6,169 bases of DNA, taken from assembly GCA_003449495.1 (NCBI GenBank), contig DMHJ01000253.1, positions 1-6,169 of the forward strand, read 5' to 3'. Every line of letters starts with the position of its first letter. The first letter of the stretch is position 1. The notes beneath the pieces were generated by a model. It was not told where the DNA came from. It ran no database searches and saw nothing but the letters and a program-made list of their open reading frames with translations. Both the position numbers and the translations under genes were made by a program. Of this stretch, positions 5,834 through 6,169 are shown piece after piece. Source of the stretch: Clostridiales bacterium UBA8153 (GTDB taxonomy: Bacteria; Bacillota; Sulfobacillia; UBA8153).

Positions 5834-6169
5834 TACGCAAAGGAACATGGGGTCAAGTACCGCACAGCTTGGAACCGCGCCAAGGCGGGGAAAATAGCAG
5901 GCGTCTGCAAGGACGAGTTTGGCCGCATTCTTATACCCGAAGGCGCCATCCGGGCATCCTAGGTGGTGTGCTATGCTAGGGTCTCGTCGTCCGAGCACAA
6001 GACCAAGCTAGACAGCCAGGCCGAACGACTGGTAGCCTATGCCAACGCCAGGGGACTAATAGTTAGGGAGGTAGTGAAGGAATACGGTTCGGGGCTGAAC
6101 GACAAACGCAGGAAACTGTTGCGCGCTTTAAACCGTAACTTTTGCTCTGTTGGTAATAGGATAACACCC
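5816..6169 (+). pseudogene. tnpA: IS607-type serine recombinase tnpA, interrupted by in-frame TAG; runs off the window
   Basis: Codons from ATG 5816 encode a 48-residue MerR-like DNA-binding domain (M-K-T-L-R-D-Y-A-K-E-H-G-V-K-Y-R-T-A-W) of the type that opens IS607 transposases. A TAG stop follows at 5960-5962. The same frame then continues straight into the serine-recombinase catalytic domain: V-V-C-Y-A-R-V-S-S-S, with the nucleophile serine expected in the R-V-S-S motif, and later Y-G-S-G-L-N-D-K-R. The two halves normally form one protein, so TAG most simply replaced a sense codon such as CAG (Gln). GTG GTG right after the stop could allow restart, but I see no good ribosome site. Beyond about 6137 the frame loses family likeness; dropping one T from TTTT at 6140-6143 restores N-F-A-L-L-V-I, so a frameshift is likely too. 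AAGGAG at 5793-5798 is rather far (17 bases) from the ATG. The gene is probably inactive. Confidence 0.75.

Larger units (their letters stand above)
5760..6169 (+). mobile_element. IS607-like insertion sequence, left end and start of tnpA (incomplete)
   Basis: The region holds the first part of an IS607-type transposase gene and is visibly less GC-rich than the host DNA to its left. The left boundary is placed where NIF3 homology ends, about 5758-5770. A GG dinucleotide at 5758-5759 is a possible target site, since IS607 elements favour GG and carry no terminal inverted repeats and make no target duplication. Repeats at 5774-5833 fit the subterminal sites bound by these recombinases. The right end lies beyond the window, as would any tnpB (RNA-guided nuclease) gene and its guide RNA often carried by this family. 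The exact left edge cannot be fixed without an empty site or a second copy. Confidence 0.72.

Overview
The window reads as chromosomal DNA of a GC-rich bacterium. The cell-wall amidase with bacterial SH3 repeats, the membrane-anchored TlpA/CcdA pair, the strong GGAGG-type ribosome sites and the kind of NIF3-like gene present suggest a high-GC, perhaps thermophilic, member of the Bacillota. That placement is inferred from family impressions; no rRNA or marker gene is present to fix it.

Layout: (1) 90-2216, plus strand: a secreted N-acetylmuramoyl-L-alanine amidase with four SH3b-type repeats, a beta-rich middle region and a complete Amidase_3 zinc site. (2) 2262-4064, minus strand: a compact four-gene operon, transcribed right to left as thioredoxin, CsoR/RcnR/FrmR-family repressor, CcdA and TlpA/ResA-like thioredoxin. 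Gaps are only 10 to 16 bases. A good sigma-70-type promoter (4120-4149) lies upstream, and a perfect GGGGTACCCC palindrome sits just after the expected transcription start. (3) 4223-5110, plus strand: a pseudouridine-5'-phosphate glycosidase (PsuG) with all expected catalytic residues, transcribed divergently from the operon. (4) 5203 to about 5767, minus strand: the C-terminal part of a NIF3-family protein whose N-terminal part is gone. (5) About 5760 to the window end: the left end of an IS607-like insertion sequence whose serine-recombinase gene has an in-frame TAG between its DNA-binding and catalytic domains and a probable second lesion near the window edge.

The genes fit together best in the minus-strand operon. 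Cytoplasmic thioredoxin can reduce CcdA, CcdA carries the electrons across the membrane, and the anchored TlpA-like protein uses them outside to reduce disulfides. The repressor in the middle carries a Cys-His-Glu sensor triad like the formaldehyde sensor FrmR, not the Cys-His-Cys triad of copper-sensing CsoR, and it probably controls its own operon through the palindrome. This self-regulated thiol relay is the most interesting intact unit. The most interesting event is the truncation of the NIF3-like gene at the edge of the IS607-like element. I see no strong evidence for a wholly new system, and no tRNA, rRNA or CRISPR array.
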